NCBI GenBank assembly: GCA_903875215.1
Contig: CAIQVH010000007.1
Coordinates: 1-64,000, forward strand
Length of the DNA: 64,000 nt
Source: an uncultured Anaerolineae bacterium
Lineage (GTDB): Bacteria > Chloroflexota > Anaerolineae > Anaerolineales > Villigracilaceae
Direction: 5' to 3'
The notes under the pieces are model-generated. The model made no database searches. It saw nothing but the letters and a program-made list of their open reading frames with translations, and had not been told where the DNA came from. Position 1 is the stretch's first letter, and the number at the start of each line of letters is the position of its first letter. The position numbers and the translations under genes were made by a program. Of the stretch, positions 40,748 through 49,355 are shown in pieces.

Positions 40748-41905
40748 TCATGGTTTGGCAGTCGCTTCGGGGGCCACACCCTGCCAGGAAAAGACGCGCT
40801 GCAGGGATATTGCTCCGGCGCTGTCCCAGATGGCTTGGCCTTGTTCGTCGGTGCCGCTCTGACGCACGGTACCAATCCACCAGCGGAAGACGTGCGGCAG
40901 CGAATCTTTCGGGCGGAAGGTGACCGGTACGATATACTTGGTGTCCTTGACATACTCAGCCAGTCGCCGGCCTTCACCTTCCGTTACGTCTTCGATGGTG
41001 ACCAGGTAGGCTTCATTCTCGCGCAGGGTACCGATCGAGGCCCATTGCAGGGTGATGTTGTCATTGGCCAGGGTAAACGAGGCGCCATCGGGAGGCAGAA
41101 GCAGGTTGACAGCCGGGTAGGGCGGCGGGATGGTGGCGGTAGGGGTGGGGCCAGGAGTGGGAGCGCGCTCGCACAACGGCACGATCAGGTTCATCCCCAG
41201 GAAGACGGTATCCGTGCTCAGGCTGTTATACGACTTGATCGCCGCGGGCGGAACGTTATAGTTGGCCGCAATGCTCGAGAGCGTATCGTTCTCCTGCACA
41301 GTGATGACAACTTTTTCGCAGGCCTGAAGGGTCGCCTGAGCTGGTTCCAGCGTGGAGGTGGCCTCGGGCAACGGGGTAGGCGTGGGATATGGCACCTTGA
41401 TGATCTGCCCAACCGACAGAATGCACGAGGTGGACAGGTTGTTCGTGATCAGCAGGCTGTTCACCGAAACGCCAAACTGCGCGGCAATCCCCAGGCAGGT
41501 GTCTCCAGAGCCGACGGTGTACTCAAACGGCGGCTGAATCGTGGCAGTGGGAACAGGCGTGTTCGTCGCCGCCACAGTTGGGGTAAAGGTGACGGTCGGC
41601 GTGAGCGTGGTGGTGGCTGTCGGGCCGCTGCTTTGCGCCGCCGGCAGGCTGCCGCCGGTCAGCTTTAAGGCCACCAGCACAAGCACCGCGCCGATGATCA
41701 ACAACAGCGCCAGCAAGCCCAGGGCCGCGGGCAGGCTCAGGGTGACCTCAGGCATGCGAGCCGCCTGGGTGGCAGCCGGCTTTCTCGATTCCACCGCCGG
41801 CCCCAATTCGGTTCCGCAGACCAGGCAGCGCGTTGCATTTTCAGCCAGCCGCGTGCCACAAGTTGGGCATATTTTGGTCGAAGATGTTGGGGTTTCTGGA
41901 CTCAT
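40748..41905 (-). CDS. Membrane-anchored LysM protein with N-terminal zinc ribbon
   Basis: About 385 residues. An N-terminal zinc ribbon (CPTCGTRLAENATRCLVCG) lies on the cytoplasmic side, then a membrane helix (LGLLALLLIIGAVLVLVAL), a Thr/Pro-rich stalk, and two external LysM domains (EYTVGSGDTCLGIAAQFGVS and VITVQENDTLSSIAANYNV) that bind cell-wall glycan. A final globular domain (about 275-370, WASIGTLRENEAYLVTIEDV) has Ig-like strands. It is a cell-wall-binding membrane protein. ATG 41905 is 10 nt after a TATAAT box, giving a very short leader. Confidence 0.85.
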   Translation of the reverse strand: MSPETPTSSTKICPTCGTRLAENATRCLVCGTELGPAVESRKPAATQAARMPEVTLSLPAALGLLALLLIIGAVLVLVALKLTGGSLPAAQSSGPTATTTLTPTVTFTPTVAATNTPVPTATIQPPFEYTVGSGDTCLGIAAQFGVSVNSLLITNNLSTSCILSVGQIIKVPYPTPTPLPEATSTLEPAQATLQACEKVVITVQENDTLSSIAANYNVPPAAIKSYNSLSTDTVFLGMNLIVPLCERAPTPGPTPTATIPPPYPAVNLLLPPDGASFTLANDNITLQWASIGTLRENEAYLVTIEDVTEGEGRRLAEYVKDTKYIVPVTFRPKDSLPHVFRWWIGTVRQSGTDEQGQAIWDSAGAISLQRVFSWQGVAPEATAKP

Positions 41906-41915
41906 ACGGATCAGG

Positions 41916-41951
41916 ATTATACCATGACGGAAAATCACACTTTGATATAAT
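41916..41951. promoter_or_regulatory. Two divergent -10 boxes in a 53-nt intergenic region
   Basis: TATAAT on the minus strand (41921-41916) serves the LysM gene, and TATAAT on the plus strand (41946-41951) lies 7 nt before the dehydrogenase ATG at 41959. The plus transcript is predicted leaderless, and the minus one has a leader of a few nt. Confidence 0.55.
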
Positions 41952-41958
41952 CCCTTTA

Positions 41959-43911
41959 ATGTCTGAAAACTTGACCCTCTACAAAACCATGCTCACCATC
42001 CGCCGCTTTGAAGAACGCGCGCTGGCCGAGTTCTCCACCGGAAAATTATTCGGCACCACACACGCCTACATCGGCCAGGAAGCAAATGCCGCCGGGATCT
42101 TCGCCGCTGCCCATCCCCTCGACCTGGTCTGGAGCAATCATCGCTGCCACGGGCACTTCCTGGCCTATGGCGGCGACCCCTACCGGCTGGCCGCCGAATT
42201 AATGGGCAAAGCCACCGGCCTGGTCGGCGGGCGCGGCGGCAGCCAGCACATCCAATGGCGCAACTTCTACTCCAACGGCATCCAGGGCGGCTTCACACCC
42301 ATCGGCGCAGGCATGGCCCTGGCCGAAAAAATACAAAAAACCGGCCAAATCGCCCTCGTCTTCATCGGCGATGGCACCCTGGGCGAAGGCCTGCTCTACG
42401 AAAGCCTGAACCTCGCCGCCCTCTGGCAGCTGCCCGTGCTCTACATCGTCGAAAACAACCGCTTCGCCCAGACCACGCCCATAGAAAAAGCCGTCGCCGG
42501 CTCCATCCCGGCGCGTTTTCAGGCGTTTGGAATCAAAACCTGGGAAGCCGACAGCAGCGATGTCCTGACCATTCACAACCTCGCCGCCCAGGCAATATCC
42601 CACACCCGCAGCAAACTCCCCGGCGCCTTGATCCTGCACACTCACCGTTTCTCTGCCCACAGCAAAGGTGACGACACCCGCGACCACGCCATGATCGCCA
42701 AAATCCGCGCCGAATTTGACCCGCTCAGCCTGCAAGCCGCGCGCCTCTCCCCCGCCGAACTGGCCCAGGCCGAATCAGAAATCGCCTTCCTGATCGACAG
42801 CGCCTTCACCCGCGCCACACAAGACAGTTTCCCGGTTCTCCAGTTTCCTGGTTCTCCTATTGCGGAATACCCGCCAACCGGCCAATTAGCCAACCACAGC
42901 ACCAGTAAACCCGGCAACCGCACAACGGTTCTTGACCATCTCAACCACGCCTTGCATACCGTTATGGAAACCGACGAACGGGTTTATATCCTCGGGGAAG
43001 ACATCCTCGACCCGTATGGCGGCGCATTCAAAGTCACCCGCGGCCTTTCGACCAAATTCCCGGCGCGGGTGCTGAGCACGCCCATCTCCGAAGCCGCCAT
43101 TCTCGGCATGGCCAACGGCCTGGCCCTGCGCGGCCTGCGCCCCGTAGCAGAAGTCATGTTCGGTGATTTTGTCACCCTCACCGCCGACCAGCTCATCAAC
43201 CACGCCGCCAAATTTCGCTGGATGTACGATGACAACGTCCGCGTACCGCTCGTCCTGCGCGCAGCCATGGGCGGCCGGCGCGGCTACGGCCCCACCCATT
43301 CGCAATCGCTCGAAAAGCTATTCCTCGGCATTCCCGGCCTGAAAGTCGTAGCCCCCAACTGCCTCGGCAGCCCCGCAGAACTTCTGCTGGCCGCCATCGC
43401 CGACGAGGATCCTGTGATGTTTGTCGAGCATAAAATCCTCTATACGCGCCCCCTGCTCGAAAAACAAGCCCTGCCCGACTGGAAGATTGGCCGCCTGGGA
43501 CATCCGTATCCCACCTTTGTGCTTCGTCACGCCGGAGACGAACAGCCGCAGATCACCTTTGCCACCTATGGCTATAATTTTGAACTGGTGTTGGCGGCTG
43601 CCCAGGAACTGCTCTACGAGCATGAGCTATTTTCGGAGATCGTACTCTTCAGCCAACTCAGCCCCTTTGACCTGGCCCCGCTCTACGACTCGCTGCAACG
43701 CACCCGCCGCCTGATCACCGTGGAAGAAGGCACTCTCACCCTCGGCTGGGGCGCAGAAATTGCCGCTCGCGCGGCGGAACAGCTCCCAGCCGTGAAAATT
43801 CAGCGGGTGGCCGCGCTCGATCTGCCCGTCGCCAACTCCAAAGCGCTGGAAGATGCCATCCTGCCCTCTCAAACCTCCATCCTGAACGCCGCGCTGCAGC
43901 TGATCGCATAA
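41959..43911 (+). CDS. Fused E1 alpha-beta subunit of a 2-oxoacid dehydrogenase
   Basis: 650 residues. The alpha half (1-290) has the thiamine diphosphate motif GDGTLGEGLLYESLNLAALWQLPVLYIVENN and the HAYIGQEANAAGIFAA opening. A short Pro/Ser-rich joint leads to the beta half (about 320-650, VLDHLNHALHTVMETDERVYILGEDI...PISEAAILGMANGLALRGLRPVAEVMFGDF). Such enzymes decarboxylate a 2-oxoacid and acylate a lipoyl domain of an E2 partner. A lipoyl-bearing protein is encoded 0.8 kb downstream, but with a hexapeptide acyltransferase domain instead of the usual E2 catalytic core. The substrate could be pyruvate or a branched-chain oxoacid. The -10 box 7 nt upstream suggests leaderless translation. 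Confidence 0.92.
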   Translation: MSENLTLYKTMLTIRRFEERALAEFSTGKLFGTTHAYIGQEANAAGIFAAAHPLDLVWSNHRCHGHFLAYGGDPYRLAAELMGKATGLVGGRGGSQHIQWRNFYSNGIQGGFTPIGAGMALAEKIQKTGQIALVFIGDGTLGEGLLYESLNLAALWQLPVLYIVENNRFAQTTPIEKAVAGSIPARFQAFGIKTWEADSSDVLTIHNLAAQAISHTRSKLPGALILHTHRFSAHSKGDDTRDHAMIAKIRAEFDPLSLQAARLSPAELAQAESEIAFLIDSAFTRATQDSFPVLQFPGSPIAEYPPTGQLANHSTSKPGNRTTVLDHLNHALHTVMETDERVYILGEDILDPYGGAFKVTRGLSTKFPARVLSTPISEAAILGMANGLALRGLRPVAEVMFGDFVTLTADQLINHAAKFRWMYDDNVRVPLVLRAAMGGRRGYGPTHSQSLEKLFLGIPGLKVVAPNCLGSPAELLLAAIADEDPVMFVEHKILYTRPLLEKQALPDWKIGRLGHPYPTFVLRHAGDEQPQITFATYGYNFELVLAAAQELLYEHELFSEIVLFSQLSPFDLAPLYDSLQRTRRLITVEEGTLTLGWGAEIAARAAEQLPAVKIQRVAALDLPVANSKALEDAILPSQTSILNAALQLIA

Positions 43912-43945
43912 AAAAAAGACCCCGGAGCAGCACGCTCCAGGGTCT
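43911..43945. terminator. Bidirectional terminator
   Basis: AGACCCCGGAGC (43917-43928) pairs with GCTCCAGGGTCT (43934-43945) with one mismatch; A-run on the left and the minus-strand T-run serve the dehydrogenase and the convergent DUF4013 gene. Confidence 0.75.
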
Positions 43946-43968
43946 GGACGAATGACTACAGAACAGAA

Positions 43969-44649
43969 TCAGGCTGCAGAAGAACTATCCTGCAATCCTT
44001 TAGCCGCCTGATAGGCCTGGCCCCAGAGATGGGCGTTAATACTCATCGCCAGCGCCTGGGTAAACACAATCCCGATCAGGCAGGCGATCAGGCCCAGGCC
44101 GGCAATAAAGCTGGAAACAAGCCCGCCGAGCAAGACCAGGGCGTAGGGGCCGGGAGCCGCGCGGAGCAGCCCAAAAATTTCGTTAAAACGAAAGCCAGCC
44201 GAAAGATTCCCGCCGCTGGCAGCCAGGTTGCCCAGGGCCGCCGGCACCACCAGACAAATCATGATGCTAAGAATAAAATTGAAACACCCAAAGCAGATGC
44301 TGACCACCGTGACCACGGTCGAAATGACAGCCCCGCCGTTATCGCCGGCAGCACTTGTCAGCAACGGCAAAACCGTATTCAAACAGCCCGAAATCAGGAT
44401 GATGGGCAGGGCATAAACGAACCCCACCAGGAAGGCCTTAAACCCGTTGCTAACAAAATCGCCAAAATTGTCCCAGGCGGGCAGCAGCTCCGCCTCGCGG
44501 TGGATGACCCGGCGGGTGATTTCCAGCGCCCAGCCCAGGAGTGTAATCAGCCCGATCAGCGGGATCAGGCTGACTAGCGCGGCGATCCCGATCTTTTTGA
44601 GCCAGTCTGAATCTTCAAATGCATACGTAAAAGCGCGACCGAATTCCAT
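43969..44649 (-). CDS. DUF4013 multi-pass membrane protein
   Basis: About 226 residues with five or six membrane segments; the phrases IALVSLIPLIGLI, GWALEITRRVIH and LPAWDNFGDFVSNGFKAFLVGFVYALP fit the DUF4013 family. No catalytic motif is seen. ATG 44649 has GGAGGAAACG upstream; a -10 box lies at 44685-44680. The gene sits between the E1 dehydrogenase and lipoyl-acyltransferase genes on the opposite strand, so those two are not one operon. Confidence 0.75.
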   Translation of the reverse strand: MEFGRAFTYAFEDSDWLKKIGIAALVSLIPLIGLITLLGWALEITRRVIHREAELLPAWDNFGDFVSNGFKAFLVGFVYALPIILISGCLNTVLPLLTSAAGDNGGAVISTVVTVVSICFGCFNFILSIMICLVVPAALGNLAASGGNLSAGFRFNEIFGLLRAAPGPYALVLLGGLVSSFIAGLGLIACLIGIVFTQALAMSINAHLWGQAYQAAKGLQDSSSAA

Positions 44650-44679
44650 CGTTTCCTCCAAGAATATGTGATGATATCC

Positions 44680-44685
44680 ATTATA
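44680..44685 (-). promoter_or_regulatory. -10 box of the DUF4013 gene
   Basis: TATAAT on the minus strand, 30 nt upstream of the ATG at 44649. Confidence 0.45.
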
Positions 44686-44735
44686 GAGTAAAGCTCTCCA
44701 AATTTGCAAGACCAAAGTCTCGAAATAGGAAGAAC

Positions 44736-45830
44736 ATGCCACAAACCCTTGTCCTGCTCCCGTTATTGAATGCCAACGAACCCGAAGCCCGCCTGGTGCA
44801 ATTCCACGTAGCCGACGGCCAGCCGGTACAAAAAGGCGATCTGCTCCTGACGATTGAGACCACCAAGGCCGCCAGTGATGTCGAGGCCCCGCAAGCCGGT
44901 TTTGTGCGGCTGGCGGCGCGCGAAGGCGAGACGCTGGCCGTTGGAGCGGTGCTGGCCTACATCACCGCCACGGCAGATGAAACGCTGGAAAGCGCCGCCC
45001 GCCCTCAAGAGTTGGAGCCCGCCTCCCCAGCCCCGACAGATTTGCGCATCACCAAACCGGCGCGAATCCTGGCCGAACAGCTGGGGCTCGACCTGGCCAC
45101 CCTGCCGGTTGACCGGCTGATCACCGAAGCGGTGCTGCGCGAACTGGCCACGGCGCCGCGCCGCATCGACCTCCCCGCCTACGCGGAAACCAGCCTGATC
45201 CTCTACGGCGCGGGCGGGCACGCCAAAGCTGTCCTGGAAATGGCGCGGGCCACTGGCGCCTTTCAGCTGGCCGGCATCGTGGATGACAACCCGACGCTGA
45301 CCGGCGCCTCGGTGCTTGGCGTTCCCGTCTTGGGCACGCGTGAAATCCTGCCCCAGCTAATGGAACATGGCGTCAGGCTGGCGGCCAACGGCGTCGGCGG
45401 TATTATCAATATTGAGATACGCGTGAAATTGTTTGAACTTCTGGCCAGTGTTGGCTTGGCTTTGCCCGTTTTGTGCCACCCGCGCGCCACGGTCGAGCCT
45501 TCGGCGCAGATCGAAGCCGGGGTGCAGGTCTTTGCCAACGCCTACGTCGGCTCAGCGGCAGTTCTGCACGAAAACTGTATGATCAACACCGGCGCCATCG
45601 TCTCACATGACTGTGAAATTGGCCGCTACACCCACATTGCGCCCGGCTGCCTGCTGGCCGGGCACGTCCACGTCGGAGAACGCGCGCTGGTCGGTATGGG
45701 CGTGACGACGATGATCGGCCTGCAAATTGGAAGCGGCGCGCGCATCGGCAACGGCGCTGTGCTGCTGGCGGATGTGCCGGAACGACAAATTGTCCCGGCG
45801 GGCAAGATCTGGCTGGGGCCGGAAAAATAA
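44736..45830 (+). CDS. Lipoyl domain fused to a NeuD/PglD-type hexapeptide acyltransferase
   Basis: 364 residues in three parts. First, a biotinyl/lipoyl domain (about 1-82) with the lipoylation-type lysine Lys44 in LLTIETTKAASDVEAP. Second, a short helical segment (about 100-140, ITKPARILAEQLGLDLATL) that resembles the peripheral subunit-binding domain of E2 proteins. Third, a NeuD/PglD-type sugar acyltransferase (from about 153): Rossmann-like GAGGHAKAVLEMARATG, then a left-handed beta helix (VEPSAQIEAGVQVFANAYV through GAVLLADVPERQIVPAG). The first two parts are E2-like, and the third replaces the usual CoA-acyltransferase core. It may move an acyl group from lipoate to an amino sugar; this is an inference. 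AGGAAG precedes the ATG. Confidence 0.85.
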   Translation: MPQTLVLLPLLNANEPEARLVQFHVADGQPVQKGDLLLTIETTKAASDVEAPQAGFVRLAAREGETLAVGAVLAYITATADETLESAARPQELEPASPAPTDLRITKPARILAEQLGLDLATLPVDRLITEAVLRELATAPRRIDLPAYAETSLILYGAGGHAKAVLEMARATGAFQLAGIVDDNPTLTGASVLGVPVLGTREILPQLMEHGVRLAANGVGGIINIEIRVKLFELLASVGLALPVLCHPRATVEPSAQIEAGVQVFANAYVGSAAVLHENCMINTGAIVSHDCEIGRYTHIAPGCLLAGHVHVGERALVGMGVTTMIGLQIGSGARIGNGAVLLADVPERQIVPAGKIWLGPEK

Positions 45831-45885
45831 CCGCCTCGATCCGGACTCCGCTGCCAGCGCGTCCCGTCACAGCGGAACCCAAGCG

Positions 45886-46179
45886 TCAGCCGGATACGCC
45901 TTCGATCACAACCATCTGGCTTTTGGCATATTGCTGGCGCAAGGCGCGCGCCGGGGCATATTCGGGAGAGTTAAGCCAGGCTTTGGCCTGTTCAACGGAA
46001 GGAAATTGCAGGATGACCAGGCGATTGGGCTGCCAGCTGCCTTCCAGGGTTTCGGTTTTTCCGCCGCGGGCAATATAGTGGCCGCCATATTGTGCGACTG
46101 CCGCCGGGGCGAGATTTTTATAGTCTTCGTACGCGCGCGGGTCGGTGACTTCAATATCCACGATGATATAGGCGGTCAT
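45886..46179 (-). CDS. DUF1330 family protein
   Basis: 97 residues. The DUF1330 ferredoxin-like fold is clear in AYIIVDIEVTDPRAYEDYKNLAPAAVAQYGGHYIARGG, followed by TLEGSWQPNRLVILQFPSVEQAKAWLNSPEY. Function is unknown; such proteins resemble small dimeric alpha-beta barrels. ATG 46179 has AAGGAA upstream. Its start lies 14 nt after the stop of prs on the same strand, so it is probably in the same transcript. Confidence 0.8.
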   Translation of the reverse strand: MTAYIIVDIEVTDPRAYEDYKNLAPAAVAQYGGHYIARGGKTETLEGSWQPNRLVILQFPSVEQAKAWLNSPEYAPARALRQQYAKSQMVVIEGVSG

Positions 46180-46192
46180 TCGTATTTCCTTT

Positions 46193-47182
46193 TCAGATGG
46201 TTTCAGGATCCTGCCAGTAAGAGAACAGGCCGCCGATCGATTGGCGGGTGTAATTGCGCCAGATGGCCTCACCAAAAATCGGCGCGACCGGCAGAATGGT
46301 CAGATTGGCCGAATGGTTGGGGGGCGGCGGGACGGTGTCGGTGGTGACGATTTCAACGATTTGTGACAATTGTCGCAGGCGGTCGAGGGCCTGGTTCGAG
46401 AAAATCCCATGGGTACAGATCGGAATGACGCGTTCCACGCCGTTTTTGACCAGTTCCTTGCAGACTTCGAATACCGAGCCGCCCGTGGCAATTTCGTCGT
46501 CATAGACCAGGGCTTGCTTATATTTGCGCACCTGTTTGCCAAACAGGCCGCTGATCTGAACTTCGCTATCGGAGATGCGCTCTTTGTTGGCGGCCACGAT
46601 GGGCAGGTTGAGCATGTGCGCAAAACGCGCCGCAGATTTGGCATGCCCGACATCGGGTGAGACGACGATGGTTTTTTCCAGGCGGTGATCGTGCAGGAAG
46701 TAGCGCGCGATTTCGGTGCGGGCGGTCAGTACGTCGGTGGGGACGCTGAAGAAACCATGGACCTGCGGGGAATGCAGGGTCATCGTCATGACGTGAGTGG
46801 CCCCGGCGGTAGCGAGCAAATCCGCTACCAGCCGGGCAGTGATGGAGATGCGGGGAGCGTCTTTTTTGTCGGAGCGGGCGTAGGCGTAGTAGGGCAATAT
46901 CGCGTGGACGCTGATGGCTCCGGCGCTGCGGGCGATGTCGAGCATGATCAGCAATTCGGTCAGGTGGTCGCTGACTGGTTTGACCAGGGATTGGACGATA
47001 AAGACCGTCCGCGAACGCACACTGGCGCCCAATTGGACTTCCATGCAGTCATTGCTGAAGCGCCGGAAATTGGATTTTTCCAGCGGTACGCCCAGGTCCT
47101 GGGCAATGCCCTGGGCCAGGGCGGGATGTGATTGGCCGCAGAAAATCCGCACGTCCTGTGCATCAATTTGATGCTCACTCAT
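46193..47182 (-). CDS. prs: Ribose-phosphate pyrophosphokinase
   Basis: 329 residues. PRPP synthetase features: opening RIFCGQSHPALAQGIAQDLG, LLIMLDIARSAGA then ILPYYAYARSDKKD, VVSPDVGHAKSAARFA, and the PRPP-binding loop VYDDEIATGGSV (the usual form is DDxIDTGGT). It makes PRPP from ribose-5-phosphate and ATP for nucleotides, His and Trp. The PRPP loop variant EIATGGS and the tail are somewhat divergent, so it may belong to a distant subgroup. It lies 26 nt after the pepA stop. Confidence 0.9.
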   Translation of the reverse strand: MSEHQIDAQDVRIFCGQSHPALAQGIAQDLGVPLEKSNFRRFSNDCMEVQLGASVRSRTVFIVQSLVKPVSDHLTELLIMLDIARSAGAISVHAILPYYAYARSDKKDAPRISITARLVADLLATAGATHVMTMTLHSPQVHGFFSVPTDVLTARTEIARYFLHDHRLEKTIVVSPDVGHAKSAARFAHMLNLPIVAANKERISDSEVQISGLFGKQVRKYKQALVYDDEIATGGSVFEVCKELVKNGVERVIPICTHGIFSNQALDRLRQLSQIVEIVTTDTVPPPPNHSANLTILPVAPIFGEAIWRNYTRQSIGGLFSYWQDPETI

Positions 47183-47208
47183 GGCAGATTGCCTCCAATC
47201 GGCTGGAT

Positions 47209-48624
47209 TTATTGCTCCAGCGCGGATAGGTATTCCAGGAAGAGCCGCACGCCAAAGCCCATGCCGCTCTTGGGGGCGTAGGAGAGCAGGTCCTTGTCGG
47301 TTTCCATCATCCCGGCAATATCGAGATGCGCCCAGGGTGTGGCATCACTGACGAATTGCTTCAGGAACATGCCGCCGATGATGGTGCCGGCCTTGCGCCC
47401 GCCCGAGTTTTTGATATCGCTGTCTTCGCCTTTGATTTGTTCGAAATATTCCTCGTCAAGCGGGAGGCGCCAGACGCGTTCATGCGAGCGCTGGCCGGCA
47501 CCGTAGAGCGCTTCGGCCAGTTCGTCGCTGCTGCTTAATAACCCGGCGCGGATGGAACCCAGCGCGATGACGACTGCGCCGGTCAGTGTGGCGATATCGA
47601 TCATGGCGCGGGGCTGGTAATGTTGCTCCGTGTAGGTCAACGCGTCGGCCAGCACCAGGCGGCCTTCGGCGTCCGTGCTGATGATTTCGATCGTTTTTCC
47701 GTTCAGCGCTTTCAGGATGTCGTCCGGGCGGTAGGCTGCGCTGGAGACCATGTTTTCGGCGGCGGCGATGACACCCACAACCGGGGTTTTCAACCCCAGC
47801 CGGGCGGCGGCAGACAGCGTGGCGATGACGGCCATGCCGCCCGATTTGTCATATTTCATGCCCACGATGCCTTCGGTGGTTTTCAACGAGTAGCCGCCGG
47901 TGTCCATCGTCAGCGCCTTGCCAACCAGCGCGACTGGTTTTTCGCCGGTCGTGCCGGCATGCTCAAGCAGGATCAGCCGCGCAGGGGTGTTGGAGCCTTT
48001 GCCCACGGCGACGATCGCCCCGGCGCCGAGTGCCTCGAGTTGCTGGTCATCGAGTACGGTGCATTTCAGACCCACTTCGGAAGCCAGCTTTTGAACCCGT
48101 TCCACCAGGGTGACCGGGTTGATGACGTTGGGCGGTTCGTGCGACCACTCGCGAGCCAGGTTGACCGCCTCGGCGACAATGACGGCCTTGCGCAGGGCGG
48201 CTTCCAATTCGGCCTGGCCTGCCTGGCTGGTGAGCAAATTCAGGGCGCAGGTTTTGGCTTCATCTTCCGCTTTGTAGCGGGAAAATGTGAAGGCGCCGAG
48301 CAGCAAACCTTCGGCCAGGGCATTTAGCGCGGCCACGGGCGGCAGACCGAGACCAAACAGCCCATCCAGCTCCAACCCGGCGGCGACGACGTTATTTTTT
48401 GCCAGCCAGCGGGCAAGCGCCCCGCCTGCCCGGCGGATCGATTCGGTGGAGATTTTTTTCAGCGGGCCAAGCGCGAGCAGGGTTTTTCCGCCGGCGCTGC
48501 GAATGTCGCCGGTTTCTTTGCCAGCCGTTTCAGGGGTGACGGTCTCCGGGGCAAGCGCGGGAGTGATGAGCAGGCCGGAAAAATCAGCCGGCTTGGATAC
48601 AGTCAGGGTCAGAGTCAGGGTCAT
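47209..48624 (-). CDS. pepA: Leucyl aminopeptidase (M17, PepA)
   Basis: 471 residues. The M17 bi-metal peptidase signatures are complete: VGKALTMDTGGYSLKTTEGIVGMKYDKSGG with Lys and Asp ligands, and STDAEGRLVLADALTYTE with the catalytic Asp/Glu and bicarbonate-binding Arg. The N-terminal domain is divergent, as is usual in the family. The enzyme removes N-terminal residues from peptides in the cytoplasm. It is on the same strand as prs, 26 nt upstream, so these housekeeping genes may share a transcript. Confidence 0.92.
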   Translation of the reverse strand: MTLTLTLTVSKPADFSGLLITPALAPETVTPETAGKETGDIRSAGGKTLLALGPLKKISTESIRRAGGALARWLAKNNVVAAGLELDGLFGLGLPPVAALNALAEGLLLGAFTFSRYKAEDEAKTCALNLLTSQAGQAELEAALRKAVIVAEAVNLAREWSHEPPNVINPVTLVERVQKLASEVGLKCTVLDDQQLEALGAGAIVAVGKGSNTPARLILLEHAGTTGEKPVALVGKALTMDTGGYSLKTTEGIVGMKYDKSGGMAVIATLSAAARLGLKTPVVGVIAAAENMVSSAAYRPDDILKALNGKTIEIISTDAEGRLVLADALTYTEQHYQPRAMIDIATLTGAVVIALGSIRAGLLSSSDELAEALYGAGQRSHERVWRLPLDEEYFEQIKGEDSDIKNSGGRKAGTIIGGMFLKQFVSDATPWAHLDIAGMMETDKDLLSYAPKSGMGFGVRLFLEYLSALEQ

Positions 48625-48651
48625 AGGTCTCCAGGAAAATAGGCGATGAAT

Positions 48652-49272
48652 TTAGAAAATGAAGGGGATGAAAAGCTTGCTGCGGCGCTGATAGGCTTCA
48701 AAACCAGGCAGCTGCGCCAGCATTTTTTCCTTGCGCGCCATGTTCGGCGCCCAAAAAAAGACGATAAAAAGCGCCAGCGGGACAAAAGCCAGCCAATCCA
48801 TGGCCAGCAGGGCAAAGGCAGAATAGATCAGCAGTTCGCCAAAGTAATTGCCATTGCGCACCCGTGCCATCATGCCATCACTGATCAACTGCCCCGGCTG
48901 GAGCTTAAGCTGGACGTATTTTTGCATATCGGTGGCAAAATGCAGGAACACTCCCAACGTGTTCAGGCTGACGGCCAACCCCAGCACCCAGGCCGGGGCC
49001 TGCACCCCGCGCCAGTTCAGCAAAAAGGGCGGAATCCAATATAAAGTCAGCGCACCCCAAATGACCAACCCATACCAAAGCGGGGTTTTTTGCTCCCACT
49101 GCGCGTCTGGAAAGATGCGGCTTTTCAGCATCCATAGAATCCCGTATGTGCCATGCAAAGCCAGATACACCCAGGCAGTCGGGTTTTGCCACTGGCTGAA
49201 CCAGGCCATCATCACCAGGACAGCCACAAACGTCACCCCTTTGTGCGAGTCGATAAAATGTTTCTGCTTCAT
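48652..49272 (-). CDS. DUF1295/ICMT-type membrane methyltransferase-like protein
   Basis: About 206 residues with five or six membrane helices. The C-terminal portion (ISDGMMARVRNGNYFGELLIYSAFALL, then a KEKMLAQLPGFEAYQRRSKLFIPF end) matches the steroid-reductase/isoprenylcysteine-methyltransferase-like DUF1295 family. Reactions are methylation or reduction of lipid-like substrates; the activity here is unknown. ATG 49272 has AGGAG 5 nt upstream. A TACAAT box (49296-49291) serves it and is divergent from lgt. Confidence 0.8.
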   Translation of the reverse strand: MKQKHFIDSHKGVTFVAVLVMMAWFSQWQNPTAWVYLALHGTYGILWMLKSRIFPDAQWEQKTPLWYGLVIWGALTLYWIPPFLLNWRGVQAPAWVLGLAVSLNTLGVFLHFATDMQKYVQLKLQPGQLISDGMMARVRNGNYFGELLIYSAFALLAMDWLAFVPLALFIVFFWAPNMARKEKMLAQLPGFEAYQRRSKLFIPFIF

Positions 49273-49290
49273 GGGTTCTCCTTTGCCGTG

Positions 49291-49296
49291 ATTGTA
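49291..49296 (-). promoter_or_regulatory. -10 box of the DUF1295 gene
   Basis: TACAAT on the minus strand, 18 nt before the ATG at 49272, within a short region shared with lgt. Confidence 0.45.
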
Positions 49297-49320
49297 GCAA
49301 ATAATCTGCACTTTGCGCGT

Positions 49321-49326
49321 TATAAT
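49321..49326 (+). promoter_or_regulatory. -10 box of lgt
   Basis: TATAAT 29 nt before the TTG start at 49356, followed by a GGAGGTG ribosome binding site. Confidence 0.5.
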
Positions 49327-49355
49327 TCGGCCAGTTTCCCCCCGGAGGTGACCTT

